From Peronospora farinosa (taxonomy: Eukaryota; Oomycota; Peronosporomycetes; Peronosporales; Peronosporaceae): a stretch of 64,000 bases of DNA. Both the position numbers and the translations under genes were made by a program. Location: assembly GCA_947646735.1 (NCBI GenBank), contig CANTFK010000705.1, positions 88,869-152,868 of the forward strand, read 5' to 3'. Positions 54,134-64,000 of this stretch are shown here, piece after piece. The first letter of the stretch is position 1, and every line of letters begins with the position of its first letter. A model generated the notes under the pieces. It searched no databases, was not told the origin of the DNA, and was given only the letters and a program-made list of their open reading frames with translations.

Positions 54134-55264
54134 TCAGCTTGACACTTTTGGTGCAGATGATCCGTCCCGCGACAATGCCGATGAGCTCGGCGCGAGCGCC
54201 TTAGTTTTCACTTGGGACGGATACCGATATGGTTTGAGCATGCCAACGTAGAACACGGGATGTGTACGCAATTTGCGCGGCAAATTATGCGTATACGCTG
54301 TGCCTTTCTTGGCCACGATCGTGAAGGGTCCGATGAAGAGCGAACGCAACTTTTCTTCAAGACAGCAGACACTACATTGGTAGGTAGGTTTTTAGAATTA
54401 AGTAATAGACCTTATAGCAAGTAATACAACTTCTGCTTTTAGCATCCGCATATTTCTTTTGTTTGTCTTGGCTATCAGCCATTGCGTCTTGCACATGTCG
54501 TAAGACATTTAGTCGCGTTGCGAGAAACGTATTTACCTGTTTCTTAACAGTATTAGGGCTGACATCGGCAAGCCTATCGGCGACCTCTCCCCCACCAATC
54601 CCTATACCACTCGGTGGTAGCGTTAACGGGACGCGTGGGTGTATGAGGCAATTCACATAGAACGGAGTGTAGCCGGTAGAGGCATGCACGGAGTTATTGA
54701 GTGCAAACTCAACTACAGGAAGCATAGAGCTCCATCGCTTAGGCGTTCCAGCACAAACACTGCGGAGGATATCTTCAACAACGCAATTTACGCGCTCAGT
54801 TTGACCATCGGTCTGCGGATGATCCGCTGTGGACATGTCCAAACGGGTGCCCAGCACCTGGAAGACGGACTTCCAAAATTTACTCGTAAAACGAGGATCA
54901 CGATCAGAAACAATTGCCACTGGCAAGCCATGTTGGCGAAATACTCGATCGATAAACAGCTCCGCTGTACCCACACCATCGATCGAGTCTGGAACAGCTG
55001 CTAAGTGAGCCATCTTACTCAAGCGGTCCACAAAGACCACAATACCTGTATTGCCATGCGAATCTTTCGGTAGGCCAAATACAAAATCCATACTAATAGA
55101 CTCCCAGCACCCAGTGGGAATAGGCAACTAGCCAGCGGCGCTGCCGAATGGGGCGAGGGTTTCACCCGTTGACACGTTTCACACGTACGCACATATGTGC
55201 TAACCCATTTATATAATTTGGGCCACCAATAACTTTGGCATACCGCCCTATAGGTCTTTTTCAC
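54134..55264 (-). pseudogene. Element B integrase
   Basis: 55264-55019 has the zinc region (CETCQRVKPSPHSAAPLA). 55127-54372 has the core: MDFVFGLPKDSHGNTG, VSDRDPRFTSKFW, TADHPQTDGQTERVN, NNSVHASTGYTPFYVN, then DSQDKQKKYAD. 54349-54134 has the GPFTIVAKKGTAY C-terminal part and HPVFYVGMLKPY. D, D and E are all there; frame changes near 55100 and 54370. No chromodomain recognised. Confidence 0.85.
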
Positions 55265-55291
55265 GACCCAAATGAGCTCCGATGGAGGTGT

Positions 55292-56049
55292 TCATATGGC
55301 GGTTATATGTAACTCAAAGAGAATATGAAACTTCATGTCCTTATCATGAAGAACCACAATACGCGGAGGATCCGTCACATCTGTACGATAGTTCAACAGC
55401 CCGTGTTCGATAGAATATCGATGGAGGCTCGCACGTAATCGTGCCGACAATTTAATGTCTGAGTCTTTAAAACTTATCACTACCAAGAGCATGTAGCAAC
55501 GCTATACAATGATCATCTTTGGCATACACCGATCGAATGAGATCAATGATAGAAGACGACGACAACGTCATAACATGAGCAAGCTCATAGTCAGGTCTGC
55601 GTGACAACGCATCAGCCAAAGCCTTGCCAGGCTTATACTTCACCTCGAAGTTATATTGAAAAAAGAATGAAAGCCATAGGGCCACTCTCTGCGAGAGATG
55701 AGGCGACTGAGCCGCAGTACGTAAAGACGCATCATCGGTATAGATCACAAAAGGCGAGAGCATGCTACTTTGCGATGTAGCTCTTTGTCATGAACTGGAT
55801 ATTTTGTTTCTGCAGCTTTCAGATGGCAGATTCAATAGCGATTACACGCTCAAGACCTTCATCATCTGTTTGTAACAGAGCACTGCCAATGGCAAAATCC
55901 GACGCGTCACTGACTACGCTAAATGGCCGGTCAGGGTCTGGCAACAGAGCACTGCCAATGGCAAAATCCGATGCGTCACATATGACGCTAAACGGTCGAT
56001 CAGGGTCTGGCAAAGCCAAAATGGAGGCATGAAGAAGGCTAGCCTTCAC
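55292..56049 (-). pseudogene. Element B RNase H
   Basis: 56049-55819: ASILALPDPDRPFSVICDAS with a duplicated block. 55763-55467: VIYTDDASLRTAAQSPHLSQ and KYKPGKALADALSRRPDYE. 55492-55292 continues toward the integrase. The RNase H pattern is clear but frames are broken. Confidence 0.8.
55874..56011. repeat. 69-bp tandem duplication in RNase H
   Basis: Two units 55874-55942 and 55943-56011, six or so differences. 69 is a multiple of three, so 23 residues around SDASDFAIG are repeated in frame. Confidence 0.93.
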
Positions 56050-56850
56050 CGCTTGAATAGCATCCTCATGTTCGGCATTCCAACATCATTCCACATACTT
56101 TTTTAAGAGATTGGATAATGACCGAGCCATATCAGCGTAATTCTCGCTGTACTTACGTAAGTAATTGGCAAGGCCAAGCCATTTACGCAAGTCCTTCTGA
56201 GACTGTGGAACAGGCCAATCGACTATAAGCGGGATCCTCTCTGAGGCCTCGCTTCCCAATGAAGCACCCTAGAAAGGGAATCTCTTCGGCCCCAAAGATG
56301 CACTTAGATGCATTAGCATATATCTTATTAGTGCGCATGCACTCGAGCACAGCTCATACATGAACAATATGGTTCTCAATATCACCGACCATGTTCAGCT
56401 CGACTATGGACAAAAATGTCATCAAAGTACGTCTGTGCATAATTTCGATGGGGCCGAAACAATTGCGTCACCAAACAGTTAAACGTATCCGGAGCATTCG
56501 ATAGCCCCTATGGCATCACCAATCACTCCCAGAGCATACCGCTCGAAGTACTAACCGCGGTAAGCGGAATATCGCTATCTCACAAAATCAATTGGTAATA
56601 ACAATCGACCAAGTCGAGCGCACTGTACATGTTACAACCGACCATATTGTTTTGAAGAACATCCTTTCTAGGTATTGGCGTCTGTGTAGGTATAGTGGCT
56701 TCATTAAGCTTATTATAAGCGTAGGCAATACGCTGCTTACATTGGGTTTCTTAACACAGAAAGTGGGTGTCGAGTGCGGAGATTTACTCTCGCGCGCCAT
56801 GCCCGCCGCGTGCTTTGCAAGAACACTCGTCAATGACGTCACACTGTTCT
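56050..56850 (-). pseudogene. Element B reverse transcriptase, degenerate
   Basis: The minus strand has scattered RT blocks, e.g. 56842-56588 (SPHSTPTFCVKKP start), IP-TPIPRKD-like motif, and the LAKWLGLANYLRKYSENYADMARSL-type connection. Stops and shifts throughout; no intact YxDD box seen. Confidence 0.65.
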
Positions 56851-56872
56851 TTGTGTAAATGTCAATGCCGTG

Positions 56873-58160
56873 TTACGCAGTACTTGGTTCCAGGAACCAA
56901 GTCAATCTCATGACGTACACCTCCATCAGGAGGTAGAACAGACGGTGGATCATGACACACCTCGTCCTAGATTCCTTTACCAAAGGATAGTTGGGATCTG
57001 AAGGGTTTTTCAGAATAGATGCCCCACTACGTGCACTTAGTGCCGCTTTGGTATCTTCAAGGACTGTCTCATCGATAACCAAAGATGATTTCAACTCGAG
57101 GTTAGGTCGAATGACCACCATATCGGATAGAGCACCTGCCTTCAAGGCCTGATGAAATTCATCCACAGACATTTCGTCTAGCTCTAAGAGCATTTAATGA
57201 TGGGAGGGCCTCAAGGTAAACCTCACCATCTACATCACCTGTCACTCCGTTGACCAGGGTGTACAGCTGGTCACTGACATTACTACGCGACAAAACAGAC
57301 GCTTTACGTCTCGCATCCGCCATCTGGTGACGCTGCCGTCTCATTTACGAGACCGCACTTTTTGAAGTACTTGGGATACCATCATCCCCAAGGTCAACAG
57401 ATTTCTTGACCTTAACCTGCCCTATGCGAGGGCCGATGTCAATATTGACATCCAGTGAGTCACTAGTACCAGTGACTTCACTAACAAGGTCATCGACCTT
57501 TACTTGCTCTATACGAGAGCCGATATCATTACCTACATCCAGTGAAACGCATTTACAGCCGATATTACTAACAAGGTCATAGACCTTAACTTGCTCAATA
57601 CGAGAGCAGATGTCATCACCGACATCCAGTGTCTCAATATTATTATGAGTATCCCTCAACGGAGTACGTGCCGTTCCACTAGGTGTCACTGAGCTCTGCT
57701 CGACACTAACATTATTGACATTTGTTTTTTAAACTCAGACACTCTAATGTCCAGCACACTAATTGAATCAGTTAATGGCTCGCGCCAATAGCACATTTGT
57801 TTCCTAGCGAAGGTGGGTTCATGACTTTCCAAAGCTTCGCTAGGGACATTGTGCGTGGCGCCTAAGGTTTTGGATCTCCAATCGATCCATGGCTCATGGC
57901 GTTCCAGCCAGGCCATACCGAGAATGAGATCATATCTCGAGTCAAAAAATCTAAGACAAGACAGCGTTCAACGCTCTTGAAGTATAAGAACTTCACACCT
58001 AAGTTCAACGGAACTTTAGTACGTTGACACGTACACCTGATGCGAGGCGCACGGTTATACTGTCACCCTCTTGCGCATCTAGCGCCTCAGCATACAGCTG
58101 ACTCCCTTCAAGGGGACGACGTCGAACATAATTACCCGACGCTCCTGACTCAAAAAAATT
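56873..58160 (-). pseudogene. Element B protease and linker
   Basis: 57916-57686 begins MAWLERHEPWIDWRSKTL, the sequence that follows a Ty3/gypsy protease. 57689-57345 is a Val/Asp/Ser linker with three imperfect repeats (DVGNDIGSRIEQVKVDDLVS type). 57193-56873 leads into RT. The protease active site itself lies in a frame-broken part near 58100 and was not resolved. Confidence 0.6.
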
Positions 58161-58289
58161 GACCATGGCTTCTCAAAACCCTTAATGGTTGCCGACACAA
58201 TTAACAAGCCTGGCTTGTAATCTTGTTCCATGGAAGCATCCACAGAATAACCTGGGGCTAAGCCCTGTTTACCTTTACCTCCTAAAGAT

Positions 58290-58965
58290 TCAACAGAACT
58301 TAGTTCTTTCCCAGTAGGGCGCCCTACGTCTACTGGGAGCTGACGTTTTCCCCTGCGGTGCTTGCCTTTTGGCTAGGAGCAGGGTTTCGGCTTTGCCGAT
58401 TTGAACGTTGCTTTTGCAACGGACAACTAGGGCGGAGATGCCTAGTGCTTCCGCACATGTAACATCTACGGATGTTACCTTGCTGCTCAGCAGCTTGAAG
58501 CTCAGCTTCTTCCGCATGGCTGAGGTCCATGGGTTCCGCCCTGTTAGAGACATTTGAATTATACCATGGCAGACAATATCGAGCAGGCTTAAAGCTGAAT
58601 TCAGCGATAAACGCTATGCTTACTGCCTCTTCAAAAGTCGGAGGCTAGACACGAAAAACCTCTGTCTTGGCTACCCCAGTGCGAAGTCCTTCCATAAAAA
58701 TGGTTCTTCGGACTTCCTCTGCCAGAGGGTCCTGCTGCATAGCAGCAATGAGAGTTCTTAACTCTTGGACATAGTCCGAAAATTCTTTCTTACCCTGTCG
58801 GGTAGCTAAGAAGCGTGAGCGCACACGATAAGCCTGATTAGGCGGTGCAAAAACGCAAGATAATTGTTTTTTAAGCATATCCCACGTAAGAAATGCAGCA
58901 TTTACCGAGACATCGCTCGTTAGAGCCCACTCTCTAGCTCTTCCACCGAGCTTCAAAATGGCCAA
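58290..58965 (-). pseudogene. Element B Gag
   Basis: 58965-58645: [15 protein letters not shown] to [19 protein letters not shown], a retrotransposon capsid. 58530-58330: zinc knuckle CYMCGSTRHLRPSC (CX2CX4HX4C). A stop separates the two (58644). Confidence 0.85.
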
Positions 58966-59389
58966 GCCAACTCGTTGCTTCCTGATACAAACATGGCGGC
59001 ATCCATTGCCATTTCAACTTTTCGGATCCAGAGGAGAAGATTTTCTCCATCCTTCCCCTCAAAGGTTTTCACGTTTAAACAAGTGGGCGATCCTTTGGCT
59101 CTGCATCGGGCACAGGTACCGAGATGTAATGTGTAGGCACAGATGACGCTGCCGGGTCATAAACCTACCCGATTAGCGTTGCTTCATAACGCATAAAGGC
59201 ATCAAGGCGAGCATTTAAAATCTCCGGGCCTTGGGCCAAAAGAGCCTCGATTTGATCGGGCCCGACGAACGCAGATAATTTATCTAGCGCGAGTCGTTGC
59301 AGCTCAAAGAGTTAATTTTGATTCTCCATCCTCACAGCGGGTTAGTCTAGAGAGACTCAGGTGTAGGATTGACTACAAGTGCTACCAAG
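58966..59389 (-). other. Element B leader and Gag start
   Basis: Between the 5' LTR and capsid: primer-binding site CTTGGTAGCAC (59379-59389, minus), then a stretch with interrupted frames. Same primer site as in C and D. Confidence 0.6.
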
Positions 59390-60028
59390 TGTAGCGGAGC
59401 TGCACAGCTCTTTAGCCAGAGGAAGACTTTACGCTGGAAGCCTCTAAGTTCTAAAGAGCTAAATAGAGTTAAGGCTAACAGCCGCTTAGTTCTAAGGAAC
59501 TAATTAAACGACTGAAAGTCACCCTGTTCTAAGGAACTAGGAAAGAAACTTTAGTCAGTCAAGCAATAAGCTTAAGGTTCAGAGAATCAACCCACAGAGT
59601 GCAAGAACAAGCTAGAAGCTTAAAGGTTCAGCGAACCAAGCGCACGAAGTGCACAAGAGAGCAAGTCAGAACGACTTGCAAACTTAAACTATAAAGGAGA
59701 ACTGATTTTATTTATGCTCTAAGATTTTATGAATAGTCCTACTCTAAGTACACTACACTAGATTCATTACTATAGTAGTAATTAGTGTATGCAGACTTTG
59801 CTATTGGACGACGTATCGTCTACACATCTGTGTATGATGTACTTAGTACAGCGTTCTCGATTATCGAATCCTAATCGATAAGATACGGTACTACCGAATA
59901 CCAAATCTTTAACGCTTATCTTAATACCTCTCTGGAGAAAAGTATCAAAATGCATTATATGCAATAACAGGAAACTTCAACCGTAAAGTTTCGAAATGAT
60001 ATTACAGCCGTCGTGTAATTCCGTTACA
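59390..60028 (-). mobile_element. Element B 5' LTR
   Basis: 639 bp, TGTAACGG to CGCTACA on the minus strand. Differs from the 3' LTR by only a handful of bases, so insertion is relatively recent. Hairpin-rich U5 side (59390-59700). Followed on the right by TCTTG. Confidence 0.93.
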
Positions 60029-60156
60029 TCTTGCGTAGTGTGAATTAATGATCAAGTGTCTTATATTTTCAAGCTATCTGCTTGCTTTGTGTTATCAGAG
60101 TCACCTGTAGTGCTAGAGTTCCAGGCATTTTCGATAGTCTTATTAATGATTGCATG
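60029..60156 (-). pseudogene. Third paralog fragment, right piece
   Basis: Matches 38519-38648. The minus strand has AIINKTIENAWNSSTTGDSDN then a stop. Cut on the right by the element C LTR; GCATG (60152-60156) should be C's target duplication. Confidence 0.75.
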
Positions 60157-60755
60157 TGTAATGGGCTAAAAGTTACACGGTTCGTTAAGTATCGAATACT
60201 TAACGGGAAGGCCTGAATAAGTACGAGGTACCTTAGGCCTGTGGCACATCAATGTGACACGTTAATGTAAATCCTCCTGTTGAATGTGATATCCATGGAT
60301 GGATTCACAGTTAGCGAGGATGACGCCAGTTGGGACTGGGCGTCATGGTGACGCTTTAAACAGACGTCACACGCGAGCTTAAATATATTTTGAGCTCGCA
60401 CGTAAGGATACGTTTCTAAAGAGACGCGTATCCAATCTTTGCATAATTAACCAATCAGTAGTTAAGTTTATATTTAGTTTAAATTTATAAAAAGTAAGTC
60501 ACTCATGAATCTACTAAGCATCGCACACTGCGCACGCGAAGCTGTATAAGCTGCTGCGTGACGTAAGTGAGGTACTTCTTAGTTGTTCGTTGCGCGAACG
60601 CTCTAAGCGGCCGACAATGGTTAGTACAGCGCTTCTTAGCGCCGACCAACACCACCCTTATCGCACGCGGAGGTAAGACGGTCTAACCGCTTCCTCGCTT
60701 GAGCTGAAGGTGTGTGCTAGTAGCACGAGGTACTACGTAGAAGTGCCCGTCTACA
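60157..60755 (+). mobile_element. Element C 5' LTR
   Basis: 599 bp, TGTAATGGGC to CCGTCTACA. The last about 85 bp equal the D LTR; the rest is unlike D but resembles the relic at 18297. Hairpins at 60183-60205, 60208-60240, 60326-60339, 60340-60354. Followed by the CTTGGTAGCAC primer site. Confidence 0.88.
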
Positions 60756-60871
60756 CTTGGTAGCACTAGTAGTCCTGACCACGACCCGTATCTCTGAGCG
60801 TGCGTGTTGTTACGGATGTCCCTAAACGTGGATTGAGATGATTTTCCTCACCTCTCCAAACATCAAAGGAG

Positions 60872-61602
60872 GTGGCAGAGCATTTGGTGCAGGAACTTGG
60901 TGAACAAGCCCTGGACAACCTCTTGCATTGTCCTCCTGAGCAAGATGTTGCTCAGTTGAAGCAATTCGAGGCGTTTGTGCTCGGACAGCGTAGAAACGCG
61001 TCCGAGACAAACAGCCAAGCCACGGCTGAGTCCATCAGTAAGACTCAGGATGAGCTTTTGCGTGAGCAAGGTCGGAATGAGGCGCTTACACAACTATTGA
61101 GTTGCTCTCTGCCCGGTCTAATCAGCCAAGGCCCATCCGGATGGACCCTCCGAAGTTTGATGGGACTGCCCCACATATGAGTTTCCACTGGATTTTAGCC
61201 GTGGAGCAATGAGGTATGGCGCAGCTCATCAAAGACGACATGAGGATGGTGTCGTATGCCATGTCAAGTTTGCATGACAAAGCATCATATTGGGCATACT
61301 CTGCGCTGATGGCAAACGCAGATGCGTTTCCATCGTGGGAGATCGTTAAAAGAAAGATTCGCGCCATGTACCAGCCGCCTAACAATGAAGTATTACTTCA
61401 AACGCGCTTCTTTGGACCACGACAGGCGAAACAATCTCTGCAAGAGTATGTGCAGCAGATGCGTTCGCTGTCTGAGTCCATTAATGTGGGTCCGATACCG
61501 AAACACATTAAGGTGCCAACGTTTATGAACGAACTACTGCACGGCCCATCGCTTCAGGCCCTTATCAGCTCGCTGCTATGCCAAACTTGCTGCTGGTGCT
61601 AA
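60872..61602 (+). pseudogene. Element C Gag
   Basis: 60872-61180 (AEHLVQELGEQALDNLLHCP) and 61216-61602 (MAQLIKDDMRMVSYAMSSLH to GPSLQALISSLLCQ). A stop between the two and an early end near 61602 make it non-functional as it stands. It has the uninterrupted site where D holds a solo LTR. Confidence 0.85.
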
Positions 61603-61689
61603 GGCATCCAGCAAGAAGTCTCCCTAGGTAGCGTGCACGACGCACAGATTCAGCATCTGTCCAAGATGGTTCGGTAAATGTGGGAGCGC

Positions 61690-63115
61690 AGTAGGAGAGG
61701 GATTCACTACTGTCGCGGACTCTGAAGCTACCCCTATGTTTAGTGCTATCGAAAAAATGGGTAGCATAGTCCTTGAGGTTCCGAAAGGTCGGACCTCAAC
61801 CCTTTTGGTCTATAGCGCTCGAGTACGAGGCTATGACCAAGTGATGACCCTTCTCGTGGAATCGGTGCATCACAAAACTTTGTAAAATTCGCGGCTCTAA
61901 GAAGAGTCCGGCGAGTTATGAGTCGCTTTGCCAGGATGGCAAGCGAGAAGAGGCGATCTTTCGTTTAGCGAACGGCGCGCTCGTAAAATCGGAGGGAGTT
62001 CAAGTTGAACTCGCCTTCAGCTTCAGTGACTTCTCTTGTACAGAGAAGTTCACAGTGCTAGGTACGGAGAGTCCGTATGACCTCATCCTAGGCATGCCTT
62101 GGTTGGCTAAACACCAACCATGGAAGACTGGCGTACACGCACAGTCGCTAGCTCTACGCAGGACACCGTAAAGGATATGCTCCTGCGAGAGGCTTATGCG
62201 GTTGATACTGTGGCAAACACAGTCGAGGGTGCGATGACGGTATGTCAATCGGCGCCAGGAACTACCCAGCTCGAAAGAAGTGGTGTAGCTGGAAGTGCAC
62301 TGGCGGAAGGCCATGTGACACATATTCCTACCCAGGTCAAAAAGACTTGTTTAGCGAATGGGATGATGACAAGTAGTCATGCGCCCAATGGTCCTGCACA
62401 GAGCCGAGAGCCTGTGGCAGTTGATGGTGGGCTGACAGGAAGTCAAGCGCCACAAGAACCGGCACAGAGACAAGAGACTGGTGCGGCTGGAAGGAGTGCG
62501 TTAGCCGAGATAGCAACGACACCTTCTTCCAGGTCAAAGGTCGTGGTGACTCGAACAACGAGCACCAGACGTATAAAGACGATCAAGAGCACGTCGAAAC
62601 GAGTGACCCTTGGATCAGTCTCGGTACAAGAGGACGGACCTACGAACAAGTTGTTCGAGGTCGTCGAAGACAAGATGCCGGAGGCATCCTCAGTTGAGGT
62701 GCTCCAACTTGTCTTGGCATCTGCCGAGGAGATAGTAAATCTTTCGGAGATGACGTGGAGTCTGTTCTTGTCCGAACTAAAGGAAGGAAAGATCCACGAG
62801 ATAGTCGCACCAGTTCCAGAAGAGAACGTGGTGGACTGTTGCTCTTCATCCACAATGAATGAGAGCGTCTTGGAGACCGACAAGAAGAAACGGTTCGCTG
62901 CTCAAGGCTGGGAAGCCTTGAAGGACAGCCCGTTATATGATGTTCTGTGGAAACACCGTGATGTGTTTCCAGCAGAAGTGCCGAGCCGCCTACCGGCCGA
63001 TAGGGGCATCAGGCACGAGATTGACCTGGAGCCTGGCACCAAGTATTGTGTGACCAGGCAATGGCCGTTGCCGAAGGAACAAGTCGATTACATCGATGAG
63101 TTCTTCGACAAGTGA
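61690..63115 (+). pseudogene. Element C protease and RT N-terminus
   Basis: Protease frame from about 61738 (MFSAIEKMGSIVLEVPKGRT), broken by a one-base loss at about 61865 right at the active site. 62120-63115 equals the D linker frame with three residue differences and ends in the same TGA. Confidence 0.8.
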
Positions 63116-63199
63116 GCTAAGGCAGGACATGTACGTGAGAGCAAGTCGCCTCACTGCATCCCGACTTTCTGTGTGCGTAAAGAAACAGTAGATGGCGCG

Positions 63200-64000
63200 T
63201 GGTTCATGCTTATAATAAGCTGAGCACGGCCACCATTCCAGCTCAAACGCCGATCCCGCGGAAAGATGTTTTGTTGAATTCCATGGGAAAGTCAACTATC
63301 TTTTCCGCATTGGATCTGAAGGATGGCTACTATCAGGTTCTCATGAGAGATACTGATGTAGCCAAAACGGCAGTAAGCACCCCAAGCGGTATGCTGTGGG
63401 AGTGGCTTGTGATGCCACAAGGGTTGAAAAATGCTCCGGCAACATTCAACCGAGTGGTGACTCACGTGATGCGTCAGCACCGTGCCTACGCGCCCCACTA
63501 TTTTGACGACGTGTTCGTGCATAGTAGAGCGGAGGACGGGCTGATCAAAAAAGGGTTGAACGAGCGTCGTAAAGACGCTGTGTTGCAGACTCTGGGTGAC
63601 GCCCAATTATACGTTAACTTGCAAACGTGCTTGATAGGGGTCCCCGAGATACCTTTACTGGGCTGCATTGTTTGTGCACACGGTGTACGAGCAGACCCAG
63701 AAAAGGTAAAGGCTGTAAAGGAATGGACAGTCCCACGACACGTGAAGTATCTGCGCCAATTCCTTGGGCTCGCTAATTACTTGCATAAGTACAGCAAGAA
63801 TTATGCGGAGCAGACTAAGCCATTTTCTGAACTTTTGAAAAAGAATACAGAATGGAATTGGTCAAAGGAACAAGAAGATGCGTTCACTTCAGTGAAGCAA
63901 TCTCTTGTAGAGGCACCTGTCTTGGCATTGACAGACGCGGATAATCCCTTTAGCGTCGTCTGCAATGCAAGAATTTTGCAATCGGCAGCGCACTCATGCA
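63200..64000 (+). CDS. Element C reverse transcriptase, runs off the window
   Basis: Near-identical to the D RT: LDLKDGYYQVLMRD, QGLKNAPATFNRV, YFDDVFVHS, LGLANYLHKYSKNY, then the RNase H start. Continues past 64000. Confidence 0.88.

Noticed and set aside
62443..62883. 146-codon minus frame also seen at 46609-47049
   Set aside because: Exact antisense shadow of the C and D linker region, not at the position of the real antisense ORFs.

Overview
The window looks like a piece of an oomycete (Peronosporales-type, Phytophthora or downy mildew) nuclear genome. Reasons: compact protein-coding genes with few, short GT-AG introns (about 60-70 bp where I could place them), a stramenopile-looking gene set (PCH2/TRIP13, retinoblastoma-type pocket protein, PH-AGC kinase, SulP transporter, SUMO-motif J-protein), and massive invasion by Ty3/gypsy LTR retrotransposons. 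No prokaryotic operon, tRNA, rRNA or CRISPR was recognised.

Layout. 1-15913: two copies of one large chromodomain Ty3/gypsy family (family A) in inverted orientation. The left copy (minus strand) runs off the window in pol, has a solo LTR inside its protease, then gag and a 5' LTR. The right copy (plus strand) starts abruptly after that LTR at exactly the same protease position and carries RT, two RNase H domains, integrase with chromodomain, a large antisense ORF and a 3' LTR. 15914-16709: the 3' end of a family B element into which A inserted. 17415-21925: a degenerate minus-strand family D element. 22712-40159: a gene island: J-protein (+), PCH2/TRIP13 (-), PH-AGC kinase (+), Rb-like pocket protein (-), SAP-like protein (-), SulP transporter (+), then a divergent pair of paralogous unknown genes. 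40430-64000: a second transposon block. A LINE-like RNase H relic with a 24-bp minisatellite is split by element D (41396-50328, minus), which holds a solo A-type LTR. A fragment of a third paralog of the unknown gene is split by element B (50984-60028, minus, 5-bp TSD), which also holds a solo A-type LTR. Element C (from 60157, plus) then runs off the right edge; its body is nearly identical to D.

How the parts relate. The host genes are ordinary single loci in convergent or divergent pairs, and I infer no operon-like cooperation, though the Rb pocket protein, PCH2 and AGC kinase are all cell-cycle or signalling proteins. The retrotransposons are nested, and several insertions can be ordered by target-site duplications. 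The most unusual signals are three: (1) all three LTR families carry an extra antisense ORF between integrase and the 3' LTR, starting about 50-110 bp from the LTR edge, and in D it overlaps the chromodomain-coding strand; (2) the LTRs of B, C and D are built largely from consecutive short perfect hairpins; (3) the A LTRs carry arrays of about 20-bp repeats centred on an 8-bp palindrome just upstream of a TATA-like box.

Limits: positions were read by eye. ORF starts that would rely on GTG or TTG were moved to the first ATG for host genes. Family names are by motif recognition, not by search.
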